Shown: positions 36,281-48,493, counted from the stretch's first letter. The stretch is DNA of 64,000 nucleotides from Clarkia xantiana subsp. parviflora (GCA_036873135.1 JAPTYO010000002.1:22160452-22224451), one strand, 5' to 3'. Made by a program: numbers and translations. Notes: generated by a model from the sequence alone, not told the origin.

Positions 36281-38082
36281 GGGTGTGGACGCGCATCACC
36301 TGTCTTACCTCTCTGCCTTGTCCTCTGTCTTATTATTCAAAACCAATCACCTTTTATTATGCATCACAAGATGGGAAGAAGCACCATACTAGATCATTTC
36401 TTCATTCCACTTATTCTCGAAATTATTTATTTATTATTATTATCAATTTGCTATTTCGTTTGTACTTTTAACTTTTATTAGAATATATATATATATATAT
36501 ATATATATGAGATTGAGATTGATTTTTTTATTAGTTTAATAATATTAAATTTTTAGAGTTAAACGTTAATCAATTATAAACTATATATAAAATATAAATT
36601 AATCGACTTGACTATTTTTAAAATTATTTAAACTCCAACTACTGCACAACCAAAATAAGTATTTAATTATTGTAAATAGGTGTAGTTTGGAAATTTTATA
36701 TTTTTTTATATACACAAACAAAAAGAAAACGATACAAGAAAAACAAAAGGTAACGAGCTCTAAGTAAAATATTTTTTCATATATATATATTTCAAGAAAA
36801 ATTAAGAATGCCACTTTTAAGCATAGCTCTTTTAAAAGGAAACTTCTACTTAAGTACATCCAACATGACCTTTATATTTATTTTATTTTGAAAATATATA
36901 ACTATTTTTTAACCAAACTTAAAAATTATTAAAAATTCAACTTTTAGTGTTAGAGTCGTAATTTATTAGTCTACATATTTATTATTAAAAAAGAAAACAA
37001 TTTTTTTAACGGAATAGAATAATTAAAATTATGGTCCAAACGACGACGCAAACTATATTGAGTTGCAATTCCAGGACAGATTATATGCTTTGGTCAAAAT
37101 TGAGAACCAAAATTTTGACGTAACAACGACGAAACTATATTGTGAATTGCGACTCCCAGACTATATGCCACTATATGCTCTGGTCAAAATTGAGAACTAA
37201 AATTTAGACGTAACCAAAAAAATTCTTATTGTGTGGTTCTCAATTTTGACCAGAGCATATAATCTGTCTGAGAGTCGCAACTCAATATAGTTTGCGTCGT
37301 TATTGTTTGGATCATAATTTAATTATTCTATTCCGTTAATTTTTTTTCTTTTCTAATAATAAATATGTAGATTAATGAATTACGACTCTAACACCAAACG
37401 TTGAATTTTTAGTAATTTTTAAGTAATTTTTTGGTTTGGCCAAAAAAAAAGTTTAGTTAAAAAATAATCATATATTTTCAAAAGAAAATAAATTTAAAGG
37501 TCGCGTTGGCGGTACTTAAGTAGGAATTTCCTTTTAAAATACCTATGCTTAAATGCGGCATTCTTGATTTTTCTTCATATATATAAATGAAAAAAATATA
37601 AAAATATTTTTACTCGGAGCTCGTTACCTTTTTTATTTTATTTTTCTTGTATCATGTTCTTTTTGTTTGTGTATTGAACTTTCAAACTGCCTATTTATAA
37701 TTATTAAATATTTATTTTGGTTGTGCAGCCTTAATTTGAGTTTAAATAATTTTAAAAATTGTCAAGTAGATCAATTTATATTATATATATAGTTTATAAT
37801 TGATTAACTCTAAAAATTAGTAATATTATTAAACTAATAAAAAAATCAATCTTAATCTCATAAATATATTCTAATAAAAGCTAAAAGTAAAAAAAAAAAA
37901 CGAAATAGTAAATTGATAATAAAAATAATAAATAAATAAATTCGAGAACAAAATGTGGGTGGAATGAAGAAATGATCTAGTATGGTGCTTCTTCCTATCT
38001 TGTGATGCACAACGAAACGTGATTGGTTTTAAATAATAAGACAGAGGACAAGGCAGAGAGGTAAGACAGGTGATGCGCGTCC
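36281..38082. mobile_element. 1.8-kb near-perfect palindrome, Mutator-like foldback element
   Basis: The left half (36287-37180) is the reverse complement of the right half (37230-38082), with centre near 37205, over about 850 bases per arm with scattered differences. The outer motif GGACGCGCATCACCTGTC is shared with the element at 10786-12062. A perfect 9-bp duplication, agtgaaaag, lies at 36272-36280 and 38083-38091; the left end has six extra bases (gggtgt) before the shared motif. No transposase was found. Confidence 0.85.
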
Positions 38083-38112
38083 AGTGAAAAGATGAACACC
38101 TCCGCGATATTA

Positions 38113-39653
38113 GAGCACTTCCAATAGTAGTGCCTAGTTCCATGTTGTAAATTTATTATTGTAGAGAGTGCCTAGTGCCTAGTGCCATTTACTGTTGGTC
38201 CCTACTGGTAATGATTAAATAGGCACTAGCATTTTCAATAGGAGTGCCTTGTTCCAAAATGGGAGTGCCTAGTTCCAATTTTTGCCACTGGACGCTGACT
38301 AGGCGCCACTAGGCGTGACTAGGATTACTAATATTACTGTTTTGCCATTATTGAGTTAATAGTGAAGTGGGACAGTGCCTACTAGTAGGAACTCCCAAGT
38401 TAATGTTCATGTCGGTGCCAACATTTTAATATTATTTTATTCGATTGTGTTGCTCATCTCTTGATTGTATATATATTCGGTTACGCTAAGTCAGATAGAC
38501 AAGAGCCGTAATCAGTCATTTTGAATATTATGTAACATAAATAACGACACGAACCAAAATTACTACTTTTTAACTTTGAATCAATTTCGAAATTTCCATA
38601 TCTAATTTGTTTATAGTTTACCATGTTGAATAACCGTTAATTCTAAATTTTGAAATAGTATAACATTTCAAATTATTAAATATGAAAAATAATTACTACA
38701 AAATATTCTATTATTTTAATGCATATATATTTTTATATATTTTACGTATTATATTATATTATATTATATTATATTATATTATATTATACTATATGAAAGA
38801 AATATATTTTTTACGATAAATTATTATAAAAATTATACTTTTAGAATGATGTATATATAATATATTTCTAATTTACATATATTGGAAATCATATATAAAA
38901 ACACATGATTAATGCAATAATCGATTTATTAATATGATCATGGATGTACATAAACGTGAATATGTTGATGATGTTGAATTAAGATATGTCAATCAACGTA
39001 TAACAGATATACACTGATTATGGTGAAATAATAGATTCAATGAATTTGATTGATCAATGTTATTATATCAACAATTATACTTATCAATCATTCTGCATGC
39101 CGCATGGAGATTGCACCTAATAGTAATTTTACATTGGTCAAGTAACGTATAATTATTGCAATGAATTGACAATAGAGAACTATGGATATGCATGAACCGG
39201 TCGGGCCCGAATATGTTCCGAACTGGATTGGTACTAATTAAAACAGTATGGTCCGGTCTGGACTGAATTCACTAAAAATTATGGACCGATTTTGGACTGG
39301 AACTGTAAAAAAAGTCTGTTTCGGTTCAAAACCGATTTATAATTTTGTATATATTTTCCCTATTTTTTTTAATTAAAACATCTAATACTTGATCTCATTA
39401 TTTATTCATGTTCGTATTTGTAAAAAAATATGAATATATAATGATATATAATTTATATATAATGCAAAAATTATATTTAAATTATAAAATTATGTGGGTC
39501 CCAACGTAGAAGTGGAACTTGGCCTCCACTACTGGAGAGAGTGCCAATTTTACAGTGCCATTTACTGTAGCAAATACTGTAGCAGTGCCACTTTGATGAG
39601 TTGGCAGTGACGTGGCTGCTGATGTGGAGGCACTAGGCACTTGGGAAGTGCTC
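38113..39653 (-). mobile_element. PIF/Harbinger-like element, copy B (inverted sister of copy A)
   Basis: This is the reverse complement of 27061-29989 minus the hAT, most of the AATAT microsatellite and part of a ccggtt block. The ends are the same GAGCACTTCC repeat. A TTA precedes it, but the base triplet after it is TAG, so the duplication is imperfect. It ends about 230 bases upstream of the MCTP gene's likely leader. Confidence 0.82.
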
Positions 39654-40683
39654 TAGTACTTGCTTGTGGCCACATATATTCACAACATGCTTAATTTGAT
39701 TTCCAAAAATAAGTAGAGTTCATACATACATATATTTTGTCCGACTTAATTGTCTCCTGCTGGCGTCCGTGTTTTTGTTTCAGAAGCGAAGACCACGACT
39801 CGCGACTTCCCCTCTTTTCTTTCACCACTGAAACATCGACCAAACGTCTGCATTCAACCCTTTGTCACTGCACCTCCACCCAATTATATATATATTCAAT
39901 CTCAATTTCAACACAACTACTTTCTTTTCTTCCTCTCCTCTCCATATTCCTAAAGACAATATCTCAGCCTCCATCTTTTCGATCGATTCTCCAGGGTAAG
40001 TGTCCTTCTATCCACTTCTTACAGATTTTCAATCTGGCCAATTTTCTTAGTCCGACCGATCTTCATCATGTTGTTTACTTTGCTGTTGATTGATTGTCCG
40101 TAGAAACTGGTTTTGACCAAATTTCTGCAGAAAGTTCAATTTACATGAATAATTTCTTAATTCTGCCCAAAAGTTCCAACTTTATGTCCGACAAGGTCAT
40201 GAATTACTTGTTTTCAGTTTTTGGATTCATCAACTTCAAAAAATCTCAAAAGGATGAGTTTCTGTAGCTTGTTTTTATTTTTTTACTACAGAGTGCTTTT
40301 TCTTATTACATGAATGATTGGATTGAATTGATAATCATCAGTTAGAATATTGCAACGGTTTTAATTCATGTCTGCGATATTCACGGAATCTTAAAGGATC
40401 TTTGATTTTTCGTACAAGTAGGATCAGAAAGCAGAAAGTTGTCTTCATGCTCTCTCCCTTTCGCTTTTCCTAATAAAATTCGTTTATTTCGAGGAAATCC
40501 GAATCCTGGTCGGAATTCGTGATTCCTAGGTTGGATTGTGTCGTCATATCAAGCTCCATGATTGAGTGTTCTTGAAAGTAGAGTTTCTTAGTCATTAAGA
40601 AACCACAGGTGCCAAAGTCTTGATTCATTATCTTGTCTCTTCTCTTTTCCTTGCAGATCAAGAAAGTCTAAGTCTTTCCTCCA
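39654..40683 (+). promoter_or_regulatory. promoter and 5' leader of the MCTP gene, with leader intron
   Basis: A TATA-like run (ttatatatatattc) lies at about 39883-39896. Downstream the sequence is C/T-rich. A strong donor, ccagg|gtaagt, lies at about 39994, and an acceptor ttccttgcag ends at about 40656, followed by 27 bases to the start codon. A leader intron of about 660 bases is therefore likely. Copy B of the Harbinger-like element ends just upstream and may affect expression. Confidence 0.6.
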
Positions 40684-43600
40684 ATGAGTCATATAAAGCT
40701 CGGGGTCGAGGTCGCTGGAGCCCACGACCTCCTCTCGAAAGAAGGGGGAGGGTCGAACCCATTTGTCGAAATCCACTTCGACGGCCAAAAATTCCGAACG
40801 ACCGTCAAAGACAAAGATCTAAACCCGGTTTGGAACGAGAATTTCTACTTCAACATCTCCGATCCGACCATCATCTCCGAACTAACCCTCGAGGCTTATG
40901 TATACCACCAAAGCCGATCCGACCCGAAGAAGAAGGTCTGTCTCGGGAAAGTGTGTCTCACTGGGACATCGTTCGTGACATTCTCCGAGGCTGTCCTCCT
41001 CCACTACCCTCTAGACAAGCCCGGGGTGTTTAGCCGAGCTAGGGGTGAGCTTGGGTTAAGGGTGTTCATGACGAGTGACCCTTACATAAGGTCATCGAAC
41101 CCTCTTCCTTCAATGGAGTCATCGATGGTTGATGATTTCTTACATGGACAAGGATCAGAACATATTTCGGGTTTCTCGGGGGATCGGTCCGAGAAAAGGC
41201 GCACGTTTCGGCACCTTCCAAACAAGGGCCAGCATTCGTCGGAGCAGATTCCGCAGCAACAGATGCCTATGAACTATGGGATGGATCAAGATATGAAGTC
41301 CGGGCCGGGTATGGGCCCGAGGGTTGTGTATCCGGGCCAGACGCCGCAGGTGTACCCGGGCCAGATGCCGCAGCCGATGGACTACTCTATCAAGGAGACA
41401 AGCCCGAATCTTGGGGGCGGACGGGTTGTCGGCGGACGGGTTATATCAAATAACCGCCCAACGAGCACTTACGACCTTGTTGAGAAGATGCAGTACCTTT
41501 ATGTACGGGTAGTGAAGGCACGCGACCTACCGACCATGGACATGACCGGGGGCCTCGACCCGTATGTGGAGGTCAAGATGGGGAACTACAAGGGCAAGAC
41601 CAAGTACTATGGGAAGACGAAAATCCCAGAGTGGAACGAGGTGTTTGCGTTCTCAAACGAACAACGACAAGCGCATGTGCTCGAGTTGGTTGTCAAGGAC
41701 AAGGATGTTTTGGTCGACGAATTTGTGGGGCGGGTTACCTTCGACCTGCATGAAGTCCCGACCCGAGTCCCTCCCGACAGCCCTTTGGCGCCCGAATGGT
41801 ATCGGCTCGAGGACAAGAACGGTGAGAAGGTAAAAAACGGAGAGCTGATGGTTGCGGTATGGAACGGGACACAAGCTGACGAGGCCTTCCCTGATGCTAT
41901 CCATACGAACGCGGCCGTACCTGACGACTTGCATTATTCGTATCAGGCTCATATCAGATCGAAAGTCTATCAGTCTCCTCGATTGTGGTATTTGCGGGTT
42001 AATGTTTTATCTGCTCAGGATCTGGTTGCCTCGGAAAAAACCCGATTCCCAGATGTGTACGTTAAGGTACAAATTGGGAACCAAATATACCCGACGAGGA
42101 CAGTTCAGGCTCGTAACATGAACCCGATTTGGAATGAGGAGATGATGTTGGTAGTGGCCGAACCGTTCGAGGAACACCTTGTTTTAACCGTCGAGGATCG
42201 GGTGGGCAACAAGGAAGACATGCTTGGGAAGGTAGTCTTACCCCTGAGCACGGTTCAGAAACGGATCGATGACAAAGACAAGGGTCGGCGGGCGCAATGG
42301 TACAGCATGGAGACATCAACCGCGGCCGCCCTAGACCGAGACCACCTTAGGAAGGACAAGTTCTTTAGTAAGCTCCAACTTATGGTGTCCCTCGAGGGAG
42401 GGTACCACGTCCTCGATGAATCCACGCACTACAGCAGCGACCTCCGACCCACAGCCCGACAACTCTGGAAGAACTCCATTGGTGTTCTGGAGGTCGGAAT
42501 CCTTGGGGCTGATGGTCTCCAACCGATGAAAACACGCGAAGGACGCGGAACTTCGGACACTTTCTGCGTTGCAAAATATGGCCATAAGTGGGTCCGAACC
42601 CGAACCGTGTTGAACAGTTTGAGCCCGAAGTACAACGAGCAGTACACCTGGGAAGTCTACGACCCTGCCACGGTTCTAACTCTAGGTGTCTTCGACAACG
42701 GACAAATCGGAAGCTCAAACGGAGGTGCTAAAGACACGAAGATCGGGAAAGTTCGGGTGCGGATCTCAACCCTCGAAGCGGGTCGAGTCTACACACACTC
42801 GTACCCGCTCCTAGTCCTCCACCCCTCAGGGGTCAAGAAGATGGGGGAGCTCCACCTTGCGATCCGATTTTCATGCACCTCGATGATCAACCTAATGACC
42901 CTATACTCCAAGCCGCTCCTCCCGAAGATGCACTACGTACGACCCTTAACGGTGATGCAACAAGAGAACCTTCGTGTCCGCGCGGTCGGTATCGTAGCGG
43001 CTCGAATGGCCCGAACCGAGCCGCCGCTCAGAAGAGAGGTCGTCGAATACATGTCTGACGTCCATTCGCATCTATGGAGCATGCGGAGGAGCAAAGCAAA
43101 CTTTTTCCGACTAACTAACGTTTTCTCGAGTCTAATCTCGGTCGGTAAATGGTTCGGGGAAGTTTGCGAGTGGAAGAATTGGGTGACCTCCTCACTAATG
43201 CACCTCCTCCTCGCGCTCCTTGTCTACTTCCCCGAACTCATCCTCCCGACCGCCTTCCTCTACATGTGCCTCATCGGGATCTGGAACTACTACTACCGCC
43301 CCAAGTACCCTCCGCATATGAACACGAGGATTTCTCATGCTGACATGGTCCACCCTGACGAACTCGACGAAGAATTCGACACTTTCCCGACTTCGCGAAG
43401 CCCCGACATTGTGAAGATGAGGTACGATCGGTTGCGCCACGTGGCAGGGAGGATACAGTCTGTGGTCGGGGATATCGCGAGCCAAGGCGAGCGAGTGCAG
43501 AGCCTGCTGAGCTGGCGCGACACCCGAGCGTCGGCAATCTTTATACTGTTCAGCTTCAGCGCGGCCATTTTCTTGTATGTGACGCCGTTTCAGCTGCTGG

Positions 43601-43713
43601 TGCTGGCTGGTGGGTGTTATGTTATGAGGCATCCAAGGTTCAGGAGGAAGATGCCGTCGGTGCCGTTGAATTTCTTCCGGCGTTTGCCAGCTAGGACGGA
43701 TAGTATGCTGTAA
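40684..43713 (+). CDS. MCTP: multiple C2 domain and transmembrane region protein (MCTP)
   Basis: A single uninterrupted frame of 1009 residues, the usual MCTP length and the usual intronless coding region. C2 domains lie at about 4-110 (KLGVEVAGAHDLL), 270-385 (LYVRVVKARDLPTMD), 434-555 (YLRVNVLSAQDLV) and 598-725 (GVLEVGILGADGLQ), with Asp residues in their calcium loops. The phosphoribosyltransferase-C-type region follows at about 850-1009, with hydrophobic segments at about 833-870 and 949-982 that anchor it in the ER. Family members such as FTIP and QUIRKY tether ER to plasma membrane at plasmodesmata and affect transport of FT and other signals. The N terminus (SHIKLGVEV) resembles the four-C2 members (MCTP6-type); the exact orthologue is not settled. 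It is convergent with the AHL gene. Confidence 0.95.
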   Translation: MSHIKLGVEVAGAHDLLSKEGGGSNPFVEIHFDGQKFRTTVKDKDLNPVWNENFYFNISDPTIISELTLEAYVYHQSRSDPKKKVCLGKVCLTGTSFVTFSEAVLLHYPLDKPGVFSRARGELGLRVFMTSDPYIRSSNPLPSMESSMVDDFLHGQGSEHISGFSGDRSEKRRTFRHLPNKGQHSSEQIPQQQMPMNYGMDQDMKSGPGMGPRVVYPGQTPQVYPGQMPQPMDYSIKETSPNLGGGRVVGGRVISNNRPTSTYDLVEKMQYLYVRVVKARDLPTMDMTGGLDPYVEVKMGNYKGKTKYYGKTKIPEWNEVFAFSNEQRQAHVLELVVKDKDVLVDEFVGRVTFDLHEVPTRVPPDSPLAPEWYRLEDKNGEKVKNGELMVAVWNGTQADEAFPDAIHTNAAVPDDLHYSYQAHIRSKVYQSPRLWYLRVNVLSAQDLVASEKTRFPDVYVKVQIGNQIYPTRTVQARNMNPIWNEEMMLVVAEPFEEHLVLTVEDRVGNKEDMLGKVVLPLSTVQKRIDDKDKGRRAQWYSMETSTAAALDRDHLRKDKFFSKLQLMVSLEGGYHVLDESTHYSSDLRPTARQLWKNSIGVLEVGILGADGLQPMKTREGRGTSDTFCVAKYGHKWVRTRTVLNSLSPKYNEQYTWEVYDPATVLTLGVFDNGQIGSSNGGAKDTKIGKVRVRISTLEAGRVYTHSYPLLVLHPSGVKKMGELHLAIRFSCTSMINLMTLYSKPLLPKMHYVRPLTVMQQENLRVRAVGIVAARMARTEPPLRREVVEYMSDVHSHLWSMRRSKANFFRLTNVFSSLISVGKWFGEVCEWKNWVTSSLMHLLLALLVYFPELILPTAFLYMCLIGIWNYYYRPKYPPHMNTRISHADMVHPDELDEEFDTFPTSRSPDIVKMRYDRLRHVAGRIQSVVGDIASQGERVQSLLSWRDTRASAIFILFSFSAAIFLYVTPFQLLVLAGGCYVMRHPRFRRKMPSVPLNFFRRLPARTDSML

Positions 43714-44017
43714 ATTTTGTTTTGTTTTTTTCGTAACGTTGTGGTCTTGTGAATTCATCTTATTTGTCAACTTGTAATATATTATTCTTGTTAAGTTTTT
43801 GAATGAGTGCGTTTACTTGGACATGAAGATAGCTATCTCAGCAAGAACAATGTAACAATCAAAAGGACTTTCTACACAAAAAGTTAACGAATTCATGGTA
43901 CATTACATCCCAAGTTATGTCAGCAAATTCGACAACATTAACTTCAGATCCGGAACCACACTCGAGTCAGCTTTCTATACTGTCAACCAAATCCAAACAT
44001 CAACAAATTTTAAACCA
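43714..44017. other. shared 3' flank between two convergent genes
   Basis: About 300 bases separate the two stop codons. T-rich bases after 43713 and A-rich bases before 44018 probably hold both 3' UTRs, so the transcripts may overlap. Confidence 0.5.
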
Positions 44018-46796
44018 TCACCCTCTCATTAGATCGATATCCACATGAACATCTGCAAGATTCGAGGGCTCAGAATCGCGCCAAATCCCGATTGGAAGCG
44101 AACTCATGCTATGTCCTAAAGGAGATAAATTCATATTCTGCATCATGTTATTGTTGTCGGAGATTCGACCACCTTCCGAGTCATCACCTTTCTTGTTTTT
44201 CTTCGAACTTCCCCAGGAGAAGCTCCCAATAATCACCTATTTGATGTGTAATTAGCAAATTTTTAGCTGATACTTTAAAGAATTAGATAGCTTAACTTTT
44301 CTAAGAACAAAGTACGAACTGAATGTATGCAAAGTTGCAATGTGCTAGCTCCTTTATTAAAATAAGGGACGAAAACTTGAACGCGTCCATCATATACAAC
44401 CAAACCAAAACTTAGATACCAAACTGTAAGTTTTCCTATAATAACACTAGTAAATTTGCAAACATTTCTCAAGTCCAGATAGCAAATCGCAAAAATTTCC
44501 AAAAATTCAGCTAGCCATATGCACAAAATCAGTAACACAATTATGTTTAGCAAGACATGTGTCAAGCGTCAAAGTATTCATCACTGTTTAACAGTAAATT
44601 GGACGGTTATTCAGGCAAAAGAAAAAAATGGACCGAGTTAACTTATTGCGACTTAGCAATTTGGTCAAACTCTTCTTACGTGCATTTAGTAAGTTGCTAA
44701 CTATATATGCGCAATATTTTAGAGATTACAAATCAAGCTATATATTGTTTACCTGAACGGATCCCGCCGCAATGAGCATTCCTCCAACGCCTCCACCAAT
44801 CACACGCCCGTCAGGGCTAGCAAGGGAGATGCTCAGACCACCAGTTCTATTGCGAGACCCACTAGTGTCGCTTTGCAAGTAAGAACCCGATAGGCACAGT
44901 ATCTCGAACCGTCCCTGCACAGAGTCCCGTATCTAGTCAAGAATTGATCTTCATATTCTCTAGAAACAAGATATAAATTATCTAGAAGAACATTTTTTTC
45001 CTAGAAAGGCAAAAAAAACCTCGTAAGTGACGGAGCCACCGGAACTAGAAGGTTGTCGGAGTGTGACCGTTGATACAGAACCCATGGCAGACAATATACA
45101 GATTGCTCTTTGACCTTGCTGTGAAAAAGCTAAGATCTTTGTAGCCACATCCTGCAGAAAGACAAAGCAGAGAGGAGTTCTCAACTTACTTGTTTTACAG
45201 ACAAGACAATAATGTAACTTTTTTTTTTTTAGCCAAGACAATAATGTAACTTCAGAAACAAGATTACTGTGTTCATAAGAGCTTCATTGTTCCAAAATTA
45301 TTGACTAATACTTATTTTTGCCTCTTTGAATCAATTTTTATAATTTACATTACTAAATACTGAAAGCTCATGAGAGACGCTAAGAATAAAAAATGTTTAG
45401 AAAATAAAATACAGCATACCTCTCCTGCTGCAACTGTGATGATATGAGGAGTGAATCCCATGCCTGCAGTACCAGAATGCCATACACCTGCCAAAACACA
45501 GTAAAGCGTTTATTATATTATAGGTATATAAGCCATTTCAGTTGACAGGAAAGTCTTATATTAGTACAAAGAAAGTGAATAAAACGAGATCAAGAACTTG
45601 CTAGAGCTGAGTGACATAAATTAATTCACATAATGCACATTAGAACAGTCAAAAACATAGAGATTCTATCAATCTTGATAATGCACATGCCTTCACAATA
45701 TTCAAAGGTCTAAAGAGTTGCCTCCTTTAAAGTTTGATCTCGGTACAATAAAATAATCCAATTCAGCACAAAACAACAAGGAAATGGCAGCATTGCTGTC
45801 AGTAGAACTAGAAGCACATTGCATATTTGTATAATATATATTTTAAGAAACACAAATAAAAAGGCTAGACATCTACCAAGAGCAGGAGACATCATGGTCT
45901 TGAACTATAACTACACTGCATTTCATGTATATACAAAAAGGTAAGACAACTCAATCTCAATCCCCAACTAAAATAAAAAATTAAAAGAATTGTTCTTTGC
46001 ATATGTTGGCAAAGCATGGGTAGTTGGGACCTCAAAAGATTTGTGCTTTGGGATAATTTTCACCCATTATTTATAGATTATTAAGATAAAAATGTAATTA
46101 ACTATGTAAAAGTTCGAATCCCAACACAAGCAAATTATACATCAAAATGAATTTTTTTATTTTCTCGTTAGCCAAAAAAAAAATGATTTCCAATTATAAA
46201 ATTTCTGGATCTGCCGGAGTATATACAAATAATCAATTCAATTCAAATACAGAAAGGAACTTAAAAAAGGCAGCTACTAAAATAACTAATCTAAAGCACA
46301 GAGTGGCATATTTTTTGGGACAATCATTGATGACATACAGCAATCCGACTTCATAATTAAATCTATATATATCTGAAGAGCAAAAAAAATGCTTACCAGA
46401 GGAAGCTAGCTGTTGCTTCCTTCCAGAGCCAGGAGGGCGGCCACGGCCTCGTTTCTGGGCCGATCCCATCGACCCAGAAGAAGGAGAAATCGATGCTGGG
46501 GAAAGTCCCAAAGACATGCCGCCGTCACCGCCACCGCCGCCGCCGTACTTCCTTGGCCGTCCCCTCTTGCGCTTAATCGGCTCAGCTGGGACTGCCGGCA
46601 CCACACTCGGCGGGGTTGCATTGGAGGAGGAGAAGGGCTGAGGAGGCTCCTGCTGCAGCGTCGACACTATAGAACCTCCGCCGGCGGCGAAGTTAGGCTG
46701 GAAATGGTGCATAGTGGATCCATGCATCAGAGATTGAGGTCCCGACATCCCCCGCGGCGTGTAGTAAGGGCCTCCCATTGTGTCTCTCCGATCCAT
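44018..46796 (-). CDS. AHL: AT-hook motif nuclear-localized protein (AHL), two AT-hooks plus PPC domain
   Basis: Five minus-strand exons join in phase: 46796-46397, 45487-45420, 45151-45020, 44914-44753 and 44236-44018, giving 326 residues. AT-hooks centre on RGRP at about 78-81 and 118-121. The PPC/DUF296 domain spans about 146-262 with GFTPHIITV, GRFEILCLSGSYL, LASPDGRVIGGGVGG and VQVIIGSF. The tail ends VHVDIDLMRG, as in AHL1-like proteins. AHL proteins bind AT-rich minor grooves and form trimers through PPC to modulate chromatin and growth. I chose the ATG giving MDRRD because family members start so; an in-frame ATG eight codons upstream (46820) is possible. It is a two-hook (type II) member. 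Confidence 0.93.
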
Positions 46797-47335
46797 GCAT
46801 TTACTCTTGGTATGGCTCAAATCTGAGTAGACCCAGCTGGGTGGAAGTAAAAGTTAGTGTGGAAAGAAGGAAGGCCACAGAATGAGGATGAGAAAGTGAA
46901 AAAAGGTGGAAGCTTTAAAGGGTTGGAACTCAAAAAGATGGAGTTTGCAGGCTTCAAGTTGAAGGGAGAGGAGATGGAAAGACACTGGTTTGAAACAGGT
47001 CCACGCACACCAACCTTACTTAGAACAGATGCTTGGAAATGGCATCTTGAAACAATTCTTGGGGTTAGAGGGGAGATTTAATGAGGGTCAGAGAATTAAA
47101 GACGGCATTGTTGAAGATGGAGAAGAAGAACGGACGGACGGACTTGTGGGGGATGGATAGACTAATAACGGGTCCTTATCGGATTGCAGATTTCTAGGAC
47201 ACCGAGGCTCTGCCTTCTCTCTACCCGTGTCTGAAAAGCTGTTTTATCGCAATCTTCTTTTGGGGCTGTTGGAGTGGAGTGGAGTGGAGGGTGGGTGATG
47301 ATTCTTCTTCTGCTTTCATTCGTTTACCTTGAATT
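46797..47335 (-). promoter_or_regulatory. leader and promoter region of the AHL gene
   Basis: This is non-coding sequence upstream of the AHL start. It includes a (gtgga)n run at about 47270-47290 and purine-rich tracts on the plus strand (CT-rich on the coding strand), common in plant 5' UTRs. A Mutator-like element begins at 47348. Confidence 0.45.
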
Positions 47336-47347
47336 AAATTTACAAAA

Positions 47348-48227
47348 GGGTTAATAGGTTTTTGCTATAAGATGATTTTTTATTTTTGGTGTAATATTTT
47401 TTTTATACTTTTTTTTTTTGTAATATATTTGTAATTTTTACATTTTTTGTATAAGTTAGTTGACCGTTAAATAGTCACATAACTTGCACATGTCTAGCTC
47501 CAAATTTCTATTTTATTCAGTTTATACTTCAAATTTATTGTCATAACTTTTTATTTTTGCAATTTAGCTCCTAAACATTTTCAATCACACCCTAGGGCTA
47601 AATTGACATAATCATAGTCAGACTAATAGTTAGGTCGGAACATGGCTATGGTCATCAAGGTCCGGAGACCCTAGCTATGGTCCGACCTAGTCATGGGTCA
47701 AACCGTGGCTAGGTCAATTTGGCTTTAGGGTCAAATTGACTCAATTGGACCATAAGGCTAAATTGACCTAGTCATGATACAACTCTTGGCTAGGTTAGAC
47801 CATGGTTAAGATCGCCTCTATTTGAACCTAAGGATAAATTGACATATCTATGGTACAACCCATGACTAGGTCGGACCATGGTTAAGGTCGCCTAGGTCCG
47901 GCGACCCTAGCCATGGTCCGACCTAGCCATGAGTCGAACCATGGCTAGGTCAATTTAGCCGTATGGTGCGGTTAAAAATGTTTAGGGGGTTAATTGCAAA
48001 ATTAAAAGTTAGGATAATAATTTTGAGGACTAAACTAAACAAAATAGAAATTTGGGGCTAGGCATGTGCAAGTCATATGACTATTTAACAGTCAAACGAA
48101 CAGTCAACTAACAGATGCATCAAATGTTTACAAATTGCAAACGTATTGTACCAAAAGTGTATAAAAAAAAATGCTGCACCAAAGCCAAAAAACGTCAAAC
48201 ATGTTGTACCAAAAGACTTATTAACCC
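47348..48227. mobile_element. 880-bp Mutator-like foldback element with 9-bp duplication
   Basis: The left arm (47348 to about 47625) pairs inverted with about 47955-48227. The ends read GGGTTAATAGG and, reversed, GGGTTAATAAG. A perfect 9-bp duplication, tttacaaaa, lies at 47339-47347 and 48228-48236. The loop (47640-47950) is an array of atggctaggtc/gacctagccat motifs in both orientations. No transposase was found. It sits about 550 bases upstream of the AHL start. Confidence 0.85.
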
Positions 48228-48493
48228 TTTACAAAACCACCTCTATTTTTTTTTATCTTATACAAAACCTCATTGTAATCAATCTTCTTTTGTTCTACAC
48301 ATATTTAATAAATATATACATACATAAATAAATAAATTGTCTAACACTACTATGAATCACATCTAAATATATTTATAAATAAATTAAAATCTAAGTTTAG
48401 CGTTGAACAACCTAGAATGTCCATGGCAAAAAAAAAAAAAAAAAAAGAAAACCCTAAAATGTACTACTTTATTATTATTTTTTTGCTGAAGGG

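Noticed and set aside
41324..42718. Frames of 60-110 codons overlapping the MCTP gene on both strands
   Set aside because: They are shadows of a long GC-rich coding region with no support of their own.
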